A stretch of 64,000 bases of DNA from Parasulfuritortus sp036391875 (lineage in GTDB: Bacteria > Pseudomonadota > Gammaproteobacteria > Burkholderiales > Thiobacillaceae): positions 1 through 64,000 of the forward strand of contig DASVZA010000034.1 in assembly GCA_036391875.1 (NCBI GenBank). The letters run 5' to 3'. The position numbers and the translations under genes were made by a program. The notes beneath the pieces are model-generated. The model did no database searches, was not told where the DNA came from, and saw nothing but the letters and a program-made list of their open reading frames with translations. Shown here one piece after another: positions 7,504 through 16,688 of the stretch (the first letter of the stretch is position 1; the number at the start of each line of letters is the position of its first letter).

Positions 7504-9572
7504 TGGCGGCAGCGACCCTACCCGGCATGCAGTGGCAGAAGCTGGCCGCGCCGATCCTGGTCATCGCCATCCTGGCGATGATGATCCTGCCGCTGCCGGC
7601 CTTCCTGCTGGACATCCTGTTCACCTTCAACATCGCCCTGTCGATGATCGTGCTGCTGATCAGCCTGTACACGATGAAGCCGCTGGAGTTCTCGGTCTTC
7701 CCCACGGTGCTGCTGATCACCACCCTGATGCGCCTGTCGCTCAACGTCGCCTCGGCCCGCATCGTGCTGCTGGAGGGCCACACCGGGCCGGACGCGGCCG
7801 GCAAGGTGATCGAATCGTTCGGCCACTTCCTGGTGGGCGGCAACTATGCGGTCGGCATCGTCGTCTTCATCATCCTGGTGGTGATCAACTTCGTGGTCAT
7901 CACCAAGGGCGCCGGGCGGATCGCCGAAGTGTCGGCCCGCTTCACCTTGGACGCCATGCCGGGCAAGCAGATGGCCATCGACGCCGACCTCAACGCCGGC
8001 CTGATCGGCGAGGACGAAGCCCGGCGCCGGCGCAGCGAGATCGCCGAAGAGGCAGACTTCTACGGCTCCATGGACGGTGCCTCGAAATTCGTCCGCGGCG
8101 ACGCCGTGGCCGGCATCATCATCATGCTGATCAACCTGATCGGCGGCCTGATCGTCGGCATGCTGCAGCACGGCATGGGCCTGGCCGACGCCGCCTCGCG
8201 CTACACCCTGCTGACCATCGGCGACGGCCTGGTCGCCCAGGTCCCGGCCCTGGTCATCTCCACCGCCGCCGGCATGGTGGTCTCCCGCGTGTCGAGCTCG
8301 GCCGACCTCAGCGAACAGTTGACCACCCAGTTGTTCGGCAAGCCGCAGGCCATCTACCTGTCCGCCGGCATCCTGAGCCTGATGGGCATCCTGCCCGGCA
8401 TGCCCCACGTCGCCTTCCTGCTCATGGGCGGCATCCTGGGCGGCGCGGCCTACTGGCTGAACCAGCAGCAGACCGCTGCCGCCCAGGCCGCCGCCGAAGA
8501 AGTCCCTCCGCCGCCAGAGGAACCGGAAGAGGTCGGCTGGAACGACGTCGCCCAGGTCGACCGGCTCGGCCTGGAAGTCGGCTACCGGCTGGTGCCGCTC
8601 CTGGACAAGGGCCAGGACGGCGAACTGCTGCGCCGGATCCGCGGCATCCGCAAGAAGATCGCCCAGGAGATCGGCTTCCTGGTGCCGCCGGTGCACATCC
8701 GCGACAACCTGCAATTGCGGCCGAACGGCTACCGGGTGACCATGAAGGGCGTCGCCATCGCCGAAAACGAAATCCAGGTCGGCAAGTTCCTGGCCATCAA
8801 CCCGGGCCGGGTATTCGGCAGTATGGCCGGCCAGTCCACCACCGATCCGGCCTACGGCCTGCCGGCGGTCTGGATCGAGGCCAACATGCGGGAGCAGGCC
8901 CAGACCCTCGGCTACACCGTGGTCGACGCCGGCACCGTGGTCGCCACCCACATGTCCAAGCTGATCAACGACCATGCCCCGGAACTGCTCGGCCGCGAGG
9001 AGACCCAGCAGCTCCTGAACCACGTCGCCAAGGAAAACCCCAAGCTGGTCGAAGACCTGACGCCCAAGCTGCTCTCGCTGGCCACGATCCAGAAGGTCCT
9101 GCAGAACCTGCTCGACGAGAAGGTCCACATCCGCGACATGCGCAGCATCCTGGAGGCGTTGTCCGAACACGCCAGCCGCAGCCAGGACCCGGACGAACTG
9201 ACCGCCGCGGTAAGAGGCGCATTGTCTCGTGCTATCATTCACGAAATCTTCGGAGGAGCACAAGAATTGCAGGTGATGGCTTTGGAGCCCGGCCTGGAGA
9301 ACATCCTCGTTCAGGCCCTGTCAGCCCGCGGAGAAGGTGGCGTCGGGCTCGAACCCGGCCTCGCTGAACGGATGATCCGCAACACCATCGATGCGGTGGA
9401 GAAACAGAGCCAGACCGGCCTGCCCGCCGTCCTGCTCGTACCGCCCTCCATCCGGGCTCTGCTCTCGCGTTTCCTGCGTCGTTCCGCGCCCGGCCTGCGG
9501 GTGATCTCCCATAGCGAAGTGCCTGACGGCAAGACCATCAAGGTCGGCATGCTGATCGGACAGACCGCATGA
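7503..9572 (+). CDS. flhA: Flagellar export gate protein FlhA
   Basis: FlhA (689 residues) is the ion-driven core of the flagellar type III export gate. The first 310 residues hold about eight membrane segments and the FHIPEP region, seen as Phe-Thr-Leu-Asp-Ala-Met-Pro-Gly-Lys-Gln near residue 149. A proline- and glutamate-rich linker follows near residue 335, then the cytoplasmic nonameric ring domain. Length is normal. It overlaps flhB at its start (TGATG) and flhF at its end (ATGA), so the three are translationally coupled. Confidence 0.97.
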   Translation: MAAATLPGMQWQKLAAPILVIAILAMMILPLPAFLLDILFTFNIALSMIVLLISLYTMKPLEFSVFPTVLLITTLMRLSLNVASARIVLLEGHTGPDAAGKVIESFGHFLVGGNYAVGIVVFIILVVINFVVITKGAGRIAEVSARFTLDAMPGKQMAIDADLNAGLIGEDEARRRRSEIAEEADFYGSMDGASKFVRGDAVAGIIIMLINLIGGLIVGMLQHGMGLADAASRYTLLTIGDGLVAQVPALVISTAAGMVVSRVSSSADLSEQLTTQLFGKPQAIYLSAGILSLMGILPGMPHVAFLLMGGILGGAAYWLNQQQTAAAQAAAEEVPPPPEEPEEVGWNDVAQVDRLGLEVGYRLVPLLDKGQDGELLRRIRGIRKKIAQEIGFLVPPVHIRDNLQLRPNGYRVTMKGVAIAENEIQVGKFLAINPGRVFGSMAGQSTTDPAYGLPAVWIEANMREQAQTLGYTVVDAGTVVATHMSKLINDHAPELLGREETQQLLNHVAKENPKLVEDLTPKLLSLATIQKVLQNLLDEKVHIRDMRSILEALSEHASRSQDPDELTAAVRGALSRAIIHEIFGGAQELQVMALEPGLENILVQALSARGEGGVGLEPGLAERMIRNTIDAVEKQSQTGLPAVLLVPPSIRALLSRFLRRSAPGLRVISHSEVPDGKTIKVGMLIGQTA

Positions 9573-11113
9573 TCAAGAAATTCCGCGCCGCCACCACCCG
9601 CGACGCTCTGCGCCAAGTCCGCGACGCACTGGGCGCCGATGCCATCATCCTGTCCAACCGCCAGGTGGACGGCGGCGTCGAGATCATCGCCGTGGCCGAT
9701 CTGGACATCTCCGCCCTGGCCGGCCAGGCCGAGCCCGCAGTGGCCGCCCCGCCCCGGCGTGCCCCGCCGCCCCGGCCGCCGGCCGCCGCACATTACGAGT
9801 CGCCCCAGTACGAGGCGCCGCACTACGACCCGCCGCCGCGTCGCGAACCGCCCCGGCAACCGGCCTGGCAGGAGCCGCCTCCCGCCCTCCAGCCGGAGCC
9901 GGCCATAACCACCTTCACCGACTATCTGGCCCAGCGCGAGGCCTCGGTCATCCGTCCGACCCCGACCCGCAAGGTCGCGCCCGAGCCGACCCGGACCGCG
10001 CCGCCGCCCCGCCAGAGTTGGCCGGACGAGCCCGTGCAGGACTTCGGCCGACCGGCCAACCGACCGGCGCCGCCCGTCCAGCCGGCCCACGGCCAGGCCC
10101 GGCCGGCCGCGCCGGACAACGCCCCCGTCATCGAGGAACTGGCCCGCGAGATGCGTCAGCTGCGCGCCCTGATGGAAGGCCAGCTGGCCGGCCTGGCCTG
10201 GAACGACGCCTACCGGCGCGAGCCCCATCGGGCCGAGCTGATGAAGCAACTCATGTCGGCCGGCTTCAGCCCGGCCCTGAGCAAACAGATCCTGGACCGG
10301 ATGCCGGCCGAATCGGATCCGGTCAGGGCACAGAAGTGGGTGCGCGCCGCCATCATCCACAACCTCAAGTCGACCTCGCCCATGGAGGACATCATCGACC
10401 GGGGCGGCGTCTACGCCCTGGTCGGCCCGACCGGCGTCGGCAAGACAACCACGGTCGCCAAGCTGGCGGCGCGGGCCGTGCTCAAGCACGGCGCGGGCAA
10501 GGTGGCCATGATCACCACTGACAGCTACCGGATCGGCGCCCAGGACCAGTTGCGCATCTACGGCCGCATCCTCGGCGCGCCGGTCTACGCGGTGCGCGAC
10601 GAGAACGACCTGGAACTCACCCTGCTCGACCTGCAGGGCAAGCACCTGGTCTTCGTCGACACCATCGGCATGAGCCAGAAGGATCGCCGCGTCGGCGAGC
10701 AGACCCACATGCTGTCCGGCCAGAACCAGGGCGTGAAGCGGCTGCTGCTGCTGGGCGCGCCGTCGCAGGGCATCACCCTGGAAGAGGTGGTCCGCTCCTA
10801 CGGCGGCCCGGGCCTGGCCGGCTGCATCCTGACCAAGATCGATGAGGCCCAGGTCTACGGCCCGGTGCTCGACGTGGTGATCCGGCATCAGATCCGGGTG
10901 CACTACGTCACCAACGGCCAACGGGTGCCGGAGGACATGCACCTCGCCAACGCCCGCTATCTGGTCGACCGCGCCTTCCGCCTGGGCACGCCGGACTCCG
11001 CCTTCCAGGCCGACGACGAGGACTATCCGGTCCTCATGGCCGCGGCCGAGGCGCGCGCGCCTCGCAACGACGAAACCGCAACCGACCTCGGGGTGTATGG
11101 TGCGACGGCATGA
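9569..11113 (+). CDS. flhF: Flagellar placement GTPase FlhF
   Basis: FlhF (514 residues) is an SRP54-type GTPase that sets flagellar position and number at the pole. A short N-terminal domain is followed by a long Pro/Arg-rich disordered linker (about residues 55-185), then the N-domain and the G-domain. G1 is Gly-Pro-Thr-Gly-Val-Gly-Lys-Thr-Thr. G3 appears as Asp-Thr-Ile-Gly-Met-Ser-Gln-Lys-Asp, with Ile where Ala is usual, and G4 is Thr-Lys-Ile-Asp. The gene overlaps flhA by 4 bases and the flhG-like gene by 17 bases. Confidence 0.96.
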   Translation: MIKKFRAATTRDALRQVRDALGADAIILSNRQVDGGVEIIAVADLDISALAGQAEPAVAAPPRRAPPPRPPAAAHYESPQYEAPHYDPPPRREPPRQPAWQEPPPALQPEPAITTFTDYLAQREASVIRPTPTRKVAPEPTRTAPPPRQSWPDEPVQDFGRPANRPAPPVQPAHGQARPAAPDNAPVIEELAREMRQLRALMEGQLAGLAWNDAYRREPHRAELMKQLMSAGFSPALSKQILDRMPAESDPVRAQKWVRAAIIHNLKSTSPMEDIIDRGGVYALVGPTGVGKTTTVAKLAARAVLKHGAGKVAMITTDSYRIGAQDQLRIYGRILGAPVYAVRDENDLELTLLDLQGKHLVFVDTIGMSQKDRRVGEQTHMLSGQNQGVKRLLLLGAPSQGITLEEVVRSYGGPGLAGCILTKIDEAQVYGPVLDVVIRHQIRVHYVTNGQRVPEDMHLANARYLVDRAFRLGTPDSAFQADDEDYPVLMAAAEARAPRNDETATDLGVYGATA

Positions 11114-12002
11114 ACCGGATGACCAGGCGGCCGGTCTGCGCCGCCTGCTGGGTGGCCAGAGCATACTGCGCACGCTCGGCATCTTCGGCCCCGACGCCGA
11201 ACTGAACGCCATCGCCGGGGCCAACCTGGCCTTTGCCCTGAGCCGCCGCGGCGGCAACGTCTGCCTGATCGACGAGGCCCCCGGTCCCCGCAACATCGCC
11301 GGCCAATTCGGCCTCAGTCCCCGCCACAACCTGGCCCAGGTATTGCGCGGCGGCCTGTCGCTCGACGACGCCATGATCCAGGCGCCCGGCGATCTGCAGC
11401 TGCTCGACGCCGAGCAGGGCTTCGCCCAGGTAGCCGAAACCGACGAACAGGCCTGGAACCGGCTGAGCGACGACTTCATCCGCCACGACTGGGAATGGCT
11501 GGTGCTGGCCGCACCGCCCGACGAGCGGCCCAGCCTGGCCTTGGCCGCACCGCTCAGGGTGCTGGTCCTGCCGACCGTGAAAAGCCGCCTCACCGAAGCC
11601 TATGCCATCCTCAAGGCTGCCCACTACCGGCAACCCGATGCCCGCTGGCTGACCCTGTTCATGAATGCCGGCGACGACAACAAGGTCGACCAGCTGACCG
11701 CGGCCCTGAACGAGACGGCCAAGCATTTCCTGGATATCGAACTCGGCCTGCTCGGCGCGCTGCCCAAGGACGACCAACTGGACATGGCCACTCGCGCCCT
11801 GAGGCCCGTGCTCGAACTGGCGCCGACCGCCCCCGTGGCCCAGGTCGTCCGCACCCTGGCCGACCGCCTGCACGACGAATCGGGCCAGAGTGCGCAACCG
11901 GACGCCAGGATGTTTTGGCAGCGCATGGGCCTGTTCGGCCGATTGAACCCGCCACCGCGCTATCAGAATCGCCATGCCCAGCACCGTCGCGCTTACGGAT
12001 AA
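11097..12002 (+). CDS. flhG: FlhG/FleN-like MinD-family protein with degenerate P-loop
   Basis: Position between flhF and fliA, 301-residue length and overall MinD-like pattern identify this as the FlhG/FleN homologue that normally stimulates FlhF GTPase and limits flagellar number. It begins with the Asp-Gln-Ala-x-x-Leu-Arg-Arg-Leu type FlhF-activating segment (residues 9-18). The deviant Walker A site is not functional-looking: residues 29-45 read Ile-Phe-Gly-Pro-Asp-Ala-Glu-Leu-Asn-Ala-Ile-Ala-Gly, so both lysines of the family signature are missing. The later Leu-Ile-Asp-Glu-Ala-Pro-Gly site also lacks the usual second Asp. It overlaps flhF by 17 and fliA by 29 bases. Pseudo-ATPase status is inference. 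Confidence 0.85.
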   Translation: MVRRHEPDDQAAGLRRLLGGQSILRTLGIFGPDAELNAIAGANLAFALSRRGGNVCLIDEAPGPRNIAGQFGLSPRHNLAQVLRGGLSLDDAMIQAPGDLQLLDAEQGFAQVAETDEQAWNRLSDDFIRHDWEWLVLAAPPDERPSLALAAPLRVLVLPTVKSRLTEAYAILKAAHYRQPDARWLTLFMNAGDDNKVDQLTAALNETAKHFLDIELGLLGALPKDDQLDMATRALRPVLELAPTAPVAQVVRTLADRLHDESGQSAQPDARMFWQRMGLFGRLNPPPRYQNRHAQHRRAYG

Positions 12003-12690
12003 AGACGCCGTCATCCAGGCGCACCTGCCGCTGGTGAAGCGCATCGCCTATCACCTGATGAGCCGCCTGCCGGCCAGCGTCGAGGCCGACGATCTGATCC
12101 AGGCCGGCCTGATCGGCCTGCTCGACGCGGTGGAGCGCTTCGACGACAACCAGGGCGCACACTTCGAGACCTACGCCACCCAGCGGATACGCGGCGCGAT
12201 GCTGGACGAACTGCGCGACGCGGACTGGGCCTCGCGCACGCTGCGCAAGGCCAGCCGCCAGATCGAAAGCGCCATCCACGTCCTGCAGCAACGCCTGCAG
12301 CGGCCGCCGACCGAGCAGGAGATCGCCGGCCAGCTGGACATGAACATCCACGACTACTTCGAACTGCTCAACGAGACCCGCGGTGCCCAACTGGTCTACT
12401 ACGAGGATCTCTACGGCTCCGACAACGAGGATTTCCTGGAGCGCTTCGTCGACGAGTTGGCGGCTGGCCCGTTCGAGATGTTGTCCGACCAGCACTTCAA
12501 GAAGGCGCTGACCCAGGCCGTCGTGGAACTGCCCGAACGGGAAAAAATGCTCATGGGGATGTACTATGAGCAGGAAATGAATTTCAAGGAAATCGGTTCC
12601 ATCCTCGGCGTCTCCGAATCCCGGGTCTGCCAGTTGCACGGCCAGGCCATCGCCCGTCTGCGCGGCCACCTCCGGGACTGGATCGCATGA
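11974..12690 (+). CDS. fliA: Flagellar sigma factor sigma-28 FliA
   Basis: FliA (238 residues) directs RNA polymerase to late flagellar and chemotaxis promoters. Regions 2, 3 and 4 are all present. Region 2 begins Leu-Val-Lys-Arg-Ile-Ala and contains Asp-Leu-Ile-Gln-Ala-Gly-Leu-Ile-Gly-Leu. The FliA-typical Arg-Ile-Arg-Gly-Ala-Met-Leu-Asp-Glu-Leu-Arg follows, and region 4 ends in Glu-Ser-Arg-Val-Cys-Gln-Leu-His. It starts inside the preceding gene (29-base overlap), so it is coupled to flhG. A putative sigma-28 promoter occurs elsewhere in the window at 29714-29740. Confidence 0.97.
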   Translation: MPSTVALTDKDAVIQAHLPLVKRIAYHLMSRLPASVEADDLIQAGLIGLLDAVERFDDNQGAHFETYATQRIRGAMLDELRDADWASRTLRKASRQIESAIHVLQQRLQRPPTEQEIAGQLDMNIHDYFELLNETRGAQLVYYEDLYGSDNEDFLERFVDELAAGPFEMLSDQHFKKALTQAVVELPEREKMLMGMYYEQEMNFKEIGSILGVSESRVCQLHGQAIARLRGHLRDWIA

Positions 12691-12884
12691 TGCTGGCGCC
12701 TGTTTCAGCAGGACACGAGACCTGCGCCTGCTCCGGACCCGGCCCAGCCGGGTACCTTGCCGGACAGTGTGCTGCGCGTGGAAATAGCGCCATTCCTCCG
12801 TGCACCGGTACTGCATCCGGCAGTACCGCCTGGACGCGAATGATTTACTGAAACAGGCCCTTAACCGGAACCTTCGACACGACA

Positions 12885-13625
12885 ATGGACATCATCAGTA
12901 TCGCGGGCTTATTGCTTGGCTTCATCGCCATCATCGGCGGCCAGGCCATGGAAGGCGGCAAGCTCGATTCGCTGCTGCAATTCACCGCCTTCTTGATCGT
13001 GATCGGCGGCACCGTCGGCGCCGTGATGCTGCAAAGCTCCCTGCGCGTATTCCTGGACGGCCTGAGCATGGCCAAATGGATCTTCCGTCCGCCTCCCCAC
13101 CGGCCCAAGGAAATACTCGACCTGATCCTGTCATGGAGCCATCTCGCCCGACGCGGCGGCCTGCTCTCGCTGGAACCGAAGATCGACGAACAGGCCGACC
13201 TGTTCGAGCGGCGCGGCCTGCAGATGCTGGTCGACGGTGCCGAGCCGGAGGTGTTGCGCGACACCCTGGAGATGGAACTGGAGAGCCACGAGGCCCATCG
13301 CACGGAAGCGGCCAAGGTCTGGATGGCGGCGGGCGGCTATTCGCCCACCATCGGCATCCTGGGCGCCGTGCTGGGCCTGATCCACGTCATGGAAAACCTC
13401 ACCGATCCTTCCAAGCTGGGCGCCGGCATCGCGGTCGCCTTCGTCGCCACCATCTACGGCGTCGGCAGCGCCAACCTGATCTACCTGCCCGTCTACAACA
13501 AGCTGCGCTACCACGTCGGCCGCACCATGCGCCTGAAGGAGATGTACATCGAGGGCATCGTCGCGATCGCCAATGGAGAAAACCCGAGGATGATCGAGGC
13601 CAAGCTACAAGGGTATCTGGTATGA
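12885..13625 (+). CDS. motC: Flagellar stator MotA-family protein (MotC type)
   Basis: This 246-residue MotA/PomA-family protein forms the ion channel of the stator together with the next gene. Four membrane segments are visible: two near residues 2-20 and 29-48, and two near 153-172 and 180-200. The conserved Gly-Tyr-Ser-Pro-Thr-Ile-Gly-Ile-Leu-Gly segment lies in the third. A charged cytoplasmic loop lies between the second and third. It follows fliA by 194 bases with no gene in between. The pairing downstream of fliA matches the Pseudomonas MotCD arrangement, so I use those names; ion specificity cannot be told. Confidence 0.92.
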   Translation: MDIISIAGLLLGFIAIIGGQAMEGGKLDSLLQFTAFLIVIGGTVGAVMLQSSLRVFLDGLSMAKWIFRPPPHRPKEILDLILSWSHLARRGGLLSLEPKIDEQADLFERRGLQMLVDGAEPEVLRDTLEMELESHEAHRTEAAKVWMAAGGYSPTIGILGAVLGLIHVMENLTDPSKLGAGIAVAFVATIYGVGSANLIYLPVYNKLRYHVGRTMRLKEMYIEGIVAIANGENPRMIEAKLQGYLV

Positions 13626-13657
13626 CAGTCGCATACCTCACCGCCTGAGATCCCGCC

Positions 13658-14440
13658 ATGGCCCGCAAGAAGCGCCACGAGGAGCACGAGAACCTGGAAC
13701 GCTGGCTGGTTTCCTACGCCGACTTCATCACCCTGCTGTTCGCGTTCTTCGTGGTGATGTACGCCATCTCCTCGGTCAACGAGGGCAAGTACCGCGTCTT
13801 GTCTGACTCCATCGTCAAGGCCTTCCAGGAGATCCAGACCACCGACCGGATGATCAACATGACCGAGAAGAACGCCTCGATCCTGCCAGGTACGGGCAAA
13901 CCGATCGGCAAGGCCACCCCGGTCAAGATCGAAACCGGCAAGAAGACCAGCAACGAAACCGAGCAGATGAAGACCATTGCCAAGGACGTGATGGATGCCA
14001 TGTCCTCGCTGGTTAAGAAAGGCCAGGTGAAGGTGACCCAGTCGGCCCGCGGCATCACCGTGGAAATCAACGCCAGCACGCTTTTCCCCAGCGGCGAGGC
14101 GACCCTGCAGCCGGCCTCGATCAATGCGCTGTCGGCGGTGGCCAAGGTATTGGCCGAGACCGACAACCCCATCCAGGTGGAAGGTCATACCGACGATCTT
14201 CCGATCAAGAGCCCGATCTATCCATCCAACTGGGAATTGTCTTCGGCCCGGGCCGCTTCCGTGGTCCGCCTGCTGGCCGAGGAAGGCGTGGCGCCCAGCC
14301 GCATGGTCGCCATCGGCTATGCCGACAACAAGCCCATCGACACCAACGCCACGCCCGAAGGCCGGGCCCGCAACCGCCGGGTGAACGTGCTCATCCTGAA
14401 CAAGGTCACGGGCGACCAGCATGTGATCCTGTCGAACTAG
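13658..14440 (+). CDS. motD: Flagellar stator MotB-family protein (MotD type)
   Basis: This 260-residue protein has the MotB plan. A basic N-terminus (Ala-Arg-Lys-Lys-Arg-His) precedes one membrane helix that begins Ser-Tyr-Ala-Asp-Phe-Ile-Thr-Leu-Leu and contains the ion-binding Asp. A periplasmic plug and linker follow, then an OmpA-like peptidoglycan-binding domain (Val-Glu-Gly-His-Thr-Asp-Asp near residue 173 and Asn-Arg-Arg-Val near 243). It anchors the stator to the cell wall. It lies 32 bases after its MotA-type partner and ends 12 bases before a convergent gene. Confidence 0.94.
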   Translation: MARKKRHEEHENLERWLVSYADFITLLFAFFVVMYAISSVNEGKYRVLSDSIVKAFQEIQTTDRMINMTEKNASILPGTGKPIGKATPVKIETGKKTSNETEQMKTIAKDVMDAMSSLVKKGQVKVTQSARGITVEINASTLFPSGEATLQPASINALSAVAKVLAETDNPIQVEGHTDDLPIKSPIYPSNWELSSARAASVVRLLAEEGVAPSRMVAIGYADNKPIDTNATPEGRARNRRVNVLILNKVTGDQHVILSN

Positions 14441-14452
14441 GGCGTGTTCACA

Positions 14453-16003
14453 CTAGCCCGGAGTGGCGCCTGTCTGGCCGTTCCGGTCGGATTGGCAGCG
14501 GAACAGGTCGATATCGTTCAACCCCTCCAGCTTTTCGGTCAGCAACCAGATCGATTGGAGGCCCTCATGGCGTATTTCCACCCGGCTGTTCGCCGCCAAC
14601 CGTACCGGCGGCAGGACCAGCTTGCCCGATCCGGCCATCGGGCCGTTCCCCGACGTCCCGTTTTCCTTGGCGACCAGCACCCCCGGATAGACATGCCGGC
14701 CGTCGCCGGAAAACACGGTAACGCAATCCGCCCGGCCGCGCAGAAACTTGACGCCGAAGGTCAGCACGCCGTCCGGCCGGGTCCTGAACCAGCGGATCAT
14801 GCCCAGGTCGCGGAATGTGCCGTCCGCGCCGCGGCTGATGAAGACCAGGGTCCCGACCTTGAGATGGAAATTCGGCTTCTGCACCACCAACGCCATGCCG
14901 CCCAGGCTTTCGTTGATGACCCGGCCGGAAATGATGCTGCCCTCATCCAGCGCCTCGAAGCTGCCGGCCAGGTATTTATGGATGGCGTGGAAACCCAGCA
15001 TGAGCCTGGGCCGGACTGGCTGCACCGGCACCCGGCGCGGCGTGGTGCGCCGCATGGAACCGCCCCATAGCAGCTTCAAGCGTTGCAGTAGCGCCTTGTA
15101 GGCCGGATGGCGAAGCATCGGCATGGCCTGTTCGTCGTAGCGGCCCTGCTCGATCCGGCTGATGGCCAGGGCCAGCTTGCGGGCCGGTCCCGTGGTGTTG
15201 AGCACCAGCTCGCAATCCGGTTCGGTGCCTTTCTGCCAAGCCAGCGGATACGGCACCTTGTCTTCAGCGATGCGGATGCCGTACACCCCTTTGTGGCTGG
15301 GCGAGCGAGCATCCTCCACCTTCGCCAGAGGCCCCAGCCGCTTGATCACGTCGTGCAGCCAGAGCCGCTCCTGCTCCGCGAAATGATAGGGATCGGCGAT
15401 CGCCTCCAGCACCATGGCCGTGTAGGTCGCGATCAGCGAAGGCGCCTTGCCGGTCGGATCGGCGGCTTCGACCAGATCGGCGGCGAAGATCAGTTGCGCG
15501 GTCTGGTGCAGGTCGCGCCAGAAGCCGTCGGGAATCTGGCTGTGGCTGATGTAGCAGATGTCCAGCAACTGCCGGGCCGAATTCAGGAAGCCGGCGATGT
15601 GGATCGGCAACGGGTTGCTGCCGAACAGCCGGGGCGTGTATTCGGCGAATTCCACTATCAATCGCTTGTTCATGCCGCCCACGGCCAGCATGAGCAGGAT
15701 GACCGCATCCACCTGTTTGCGCTGGCCGTCGCCCATCGGCAACGGCAGGTCGCGCAGGACCGGCTCCAGATTGCGCAGCAGCGCGCCGACCTGAGGTCCG
15801 GCCAGGTCCAGTATCTGGCGGCGGAATGCCGCCGGCAGGTCGGGCCGGTCGTGCTCGCTGAGATAGGCGGTCAGCAGGGTGACCCGCTCCGGTACGTCGT
15901 AGCCCTGTATTTGGGCCAGCCATGCCTCGACTTGCTTGGCCTTCGTGGCGAGGTTTATATTGCCCGTCCCGAGGGAGGCTGACAGTGTGTATGATGGCTT
16001 CAT
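14453..16003 (-). CDS. PilZ-domain protein, 516 aa
   Basis: This 516-residue cytoplasmic protein has no recognised N-terminal domain (residues 1-330, largely helical). A PilZ-like barrel follows at about residues 345-440. The barrel contains Asn-Glu-Ser-Leu-Gly-Gly, matching the second PilZ c-di-GMP motif. The first motif, Arg-x3-Arg, is not clear, although an Arg-rich stretch (Arg-Arg-Thr-Thr-Pro-Arg-Arg) precedes the domain. It may therefore bind c-di-GMP weakly or only structurally. It is convergent with motD, 12 bases apart, and divergent from the next gene. A role in surface or motility control is only suggested by context. Confidence 0.75.
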   Translation of the reverse strand: MKPSYTLSASLGTGNINLATKAKQVEAWLAQIQGYDVPERVTLLTAYLSEHDRPDLPAAFRRQILDLAGPQVGALLRNLEPVLRDLPLPMGDGQRKQVDAVILLMLAVGGMNKRLIVEFAEYTPRLFGSNPLPIHIAGFLNSARQLLDICYISHSQIPDGFWRDLHQTAQLIFAADLVEAADPTGKAPSLIATYTAMVLEAIADPYHFAEQERLWLHDVIKRLGPLAKVEDARSPSHKGVYGIRIAEDKVPYPLAWQKGTEPDCELVLNTTGPARKLALAISRIEQGRYDEQAMPMLRHPAYKALLQRLKLLWGGSMRRTTPRRVPVQPVRPRLMLGFHAIHKYLAGSFEALDEGSIISGRVINESLGGMALVVQKPNFHLKVGTLVFISRGADGTFRDLGMIRWFRTRPDGVLTFGVKFLRGRADCVTVFSGDGRHVYPGVLVAKENGTSGNGPMAGSGKLVLPPVRLAANSRVEIRHEGLQSIWLLTEKLEGLNDIDLFRCQSDRNGQTGATPG

Positions 16004-16072
16004 GGGACGTAGGGGCTTGTTTCCGGCGGATTGTATGAACCCGCTTCGCGGTTGTAAATTTTTTGCAGATTT

Positions 16073-16633
16073 ATGGGACTACTGGAAAAACTGTTCGAAG
16101 CCTTGCTCTGGCGCAGCCGCTACGTCGTCCTGTTCGCCGTCGTCGCCAGCATGGCCTCGGCCTTCGCCATCTTCTACATGGCCACCACGGACGTGGTCTA
16201 CCTGGTCCAGCACATCGTCCATTACGCCGACGCCGGCATGACCGACGAGGCCCGCAAGGCGATGCACGACACCACCATCACCCACGTGGTCGAGGTGGTG
16301 GACGGCTATCTGCTGGGCACGGTCATGCTGATCTTCGCCCTGGGCATGTACGAACTGTTCGTCAGCGACATCGACGAGGCCAAGGGCAGCAAGGCCTCCA
16401 GCAAGATCCTGGTGATCGAAAGCCTGGACGACCTCAAGCAGCGCCTGGCCAAGGTGATCATCATGATCCTGATCGTCACCATCTTCGAACTGACCATGAA
16501 GGTCACCATCAGCAGCCCGGTCGACCTGCTCTACCTGGCCGGCGCCCTGGCCCTGATCGGCCTGGCCCTCTATCTCACCCACGCCTCGGATGGCGGCCAC
16601 GGCAAGACACCGGAAGAGCCGCCCCTTCATTAA
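16073..16633 (+). CDS. yqhA: YqhA/UPF0114 family membrane protein
   Basis: This 186-residue integral membrane protein has three or four hydrophobic segments, near residues 18-40, 77-98, 123-143 and 150-168. The central Glu-Leu-Phe-Val-Ser-Asp-Ile-Asp-Glu-Ala and Leu-Lys-Gln-Arg-Leu-Ala-Lys-Val motifs match the UPF0114/YqhA family, whose function is unknown. Length is close to the family norm. It begins 69 bases after the start of the divergent PilZ gene, so the two share a promoter region. The next gene, a thioredoxin-fold protein, is 55 bases downstream in the same direction. Confidence 0.82.
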   Translation: MGLLEKLFEALLWRSRYVVLFAVVASMASAFAIFYMATTDVVYLVQHIVHYADAGMTDEARKAMHDTTITHVVEVVDGYLLGTVMLIFALGMYELFVSDIDEAKGSKASSKILVIESLDDLKQRLAKVIIMILIVTIFELTMKVTISSPVDLLYLAGALALIGLALYLTHASDGGHGKTPEEPPLH

Positions 16634-16688
16634 GAACTCGGACCGGTCGGCAAGGTCAACCGGTAATTGACATCACTTCGGAAGACAC

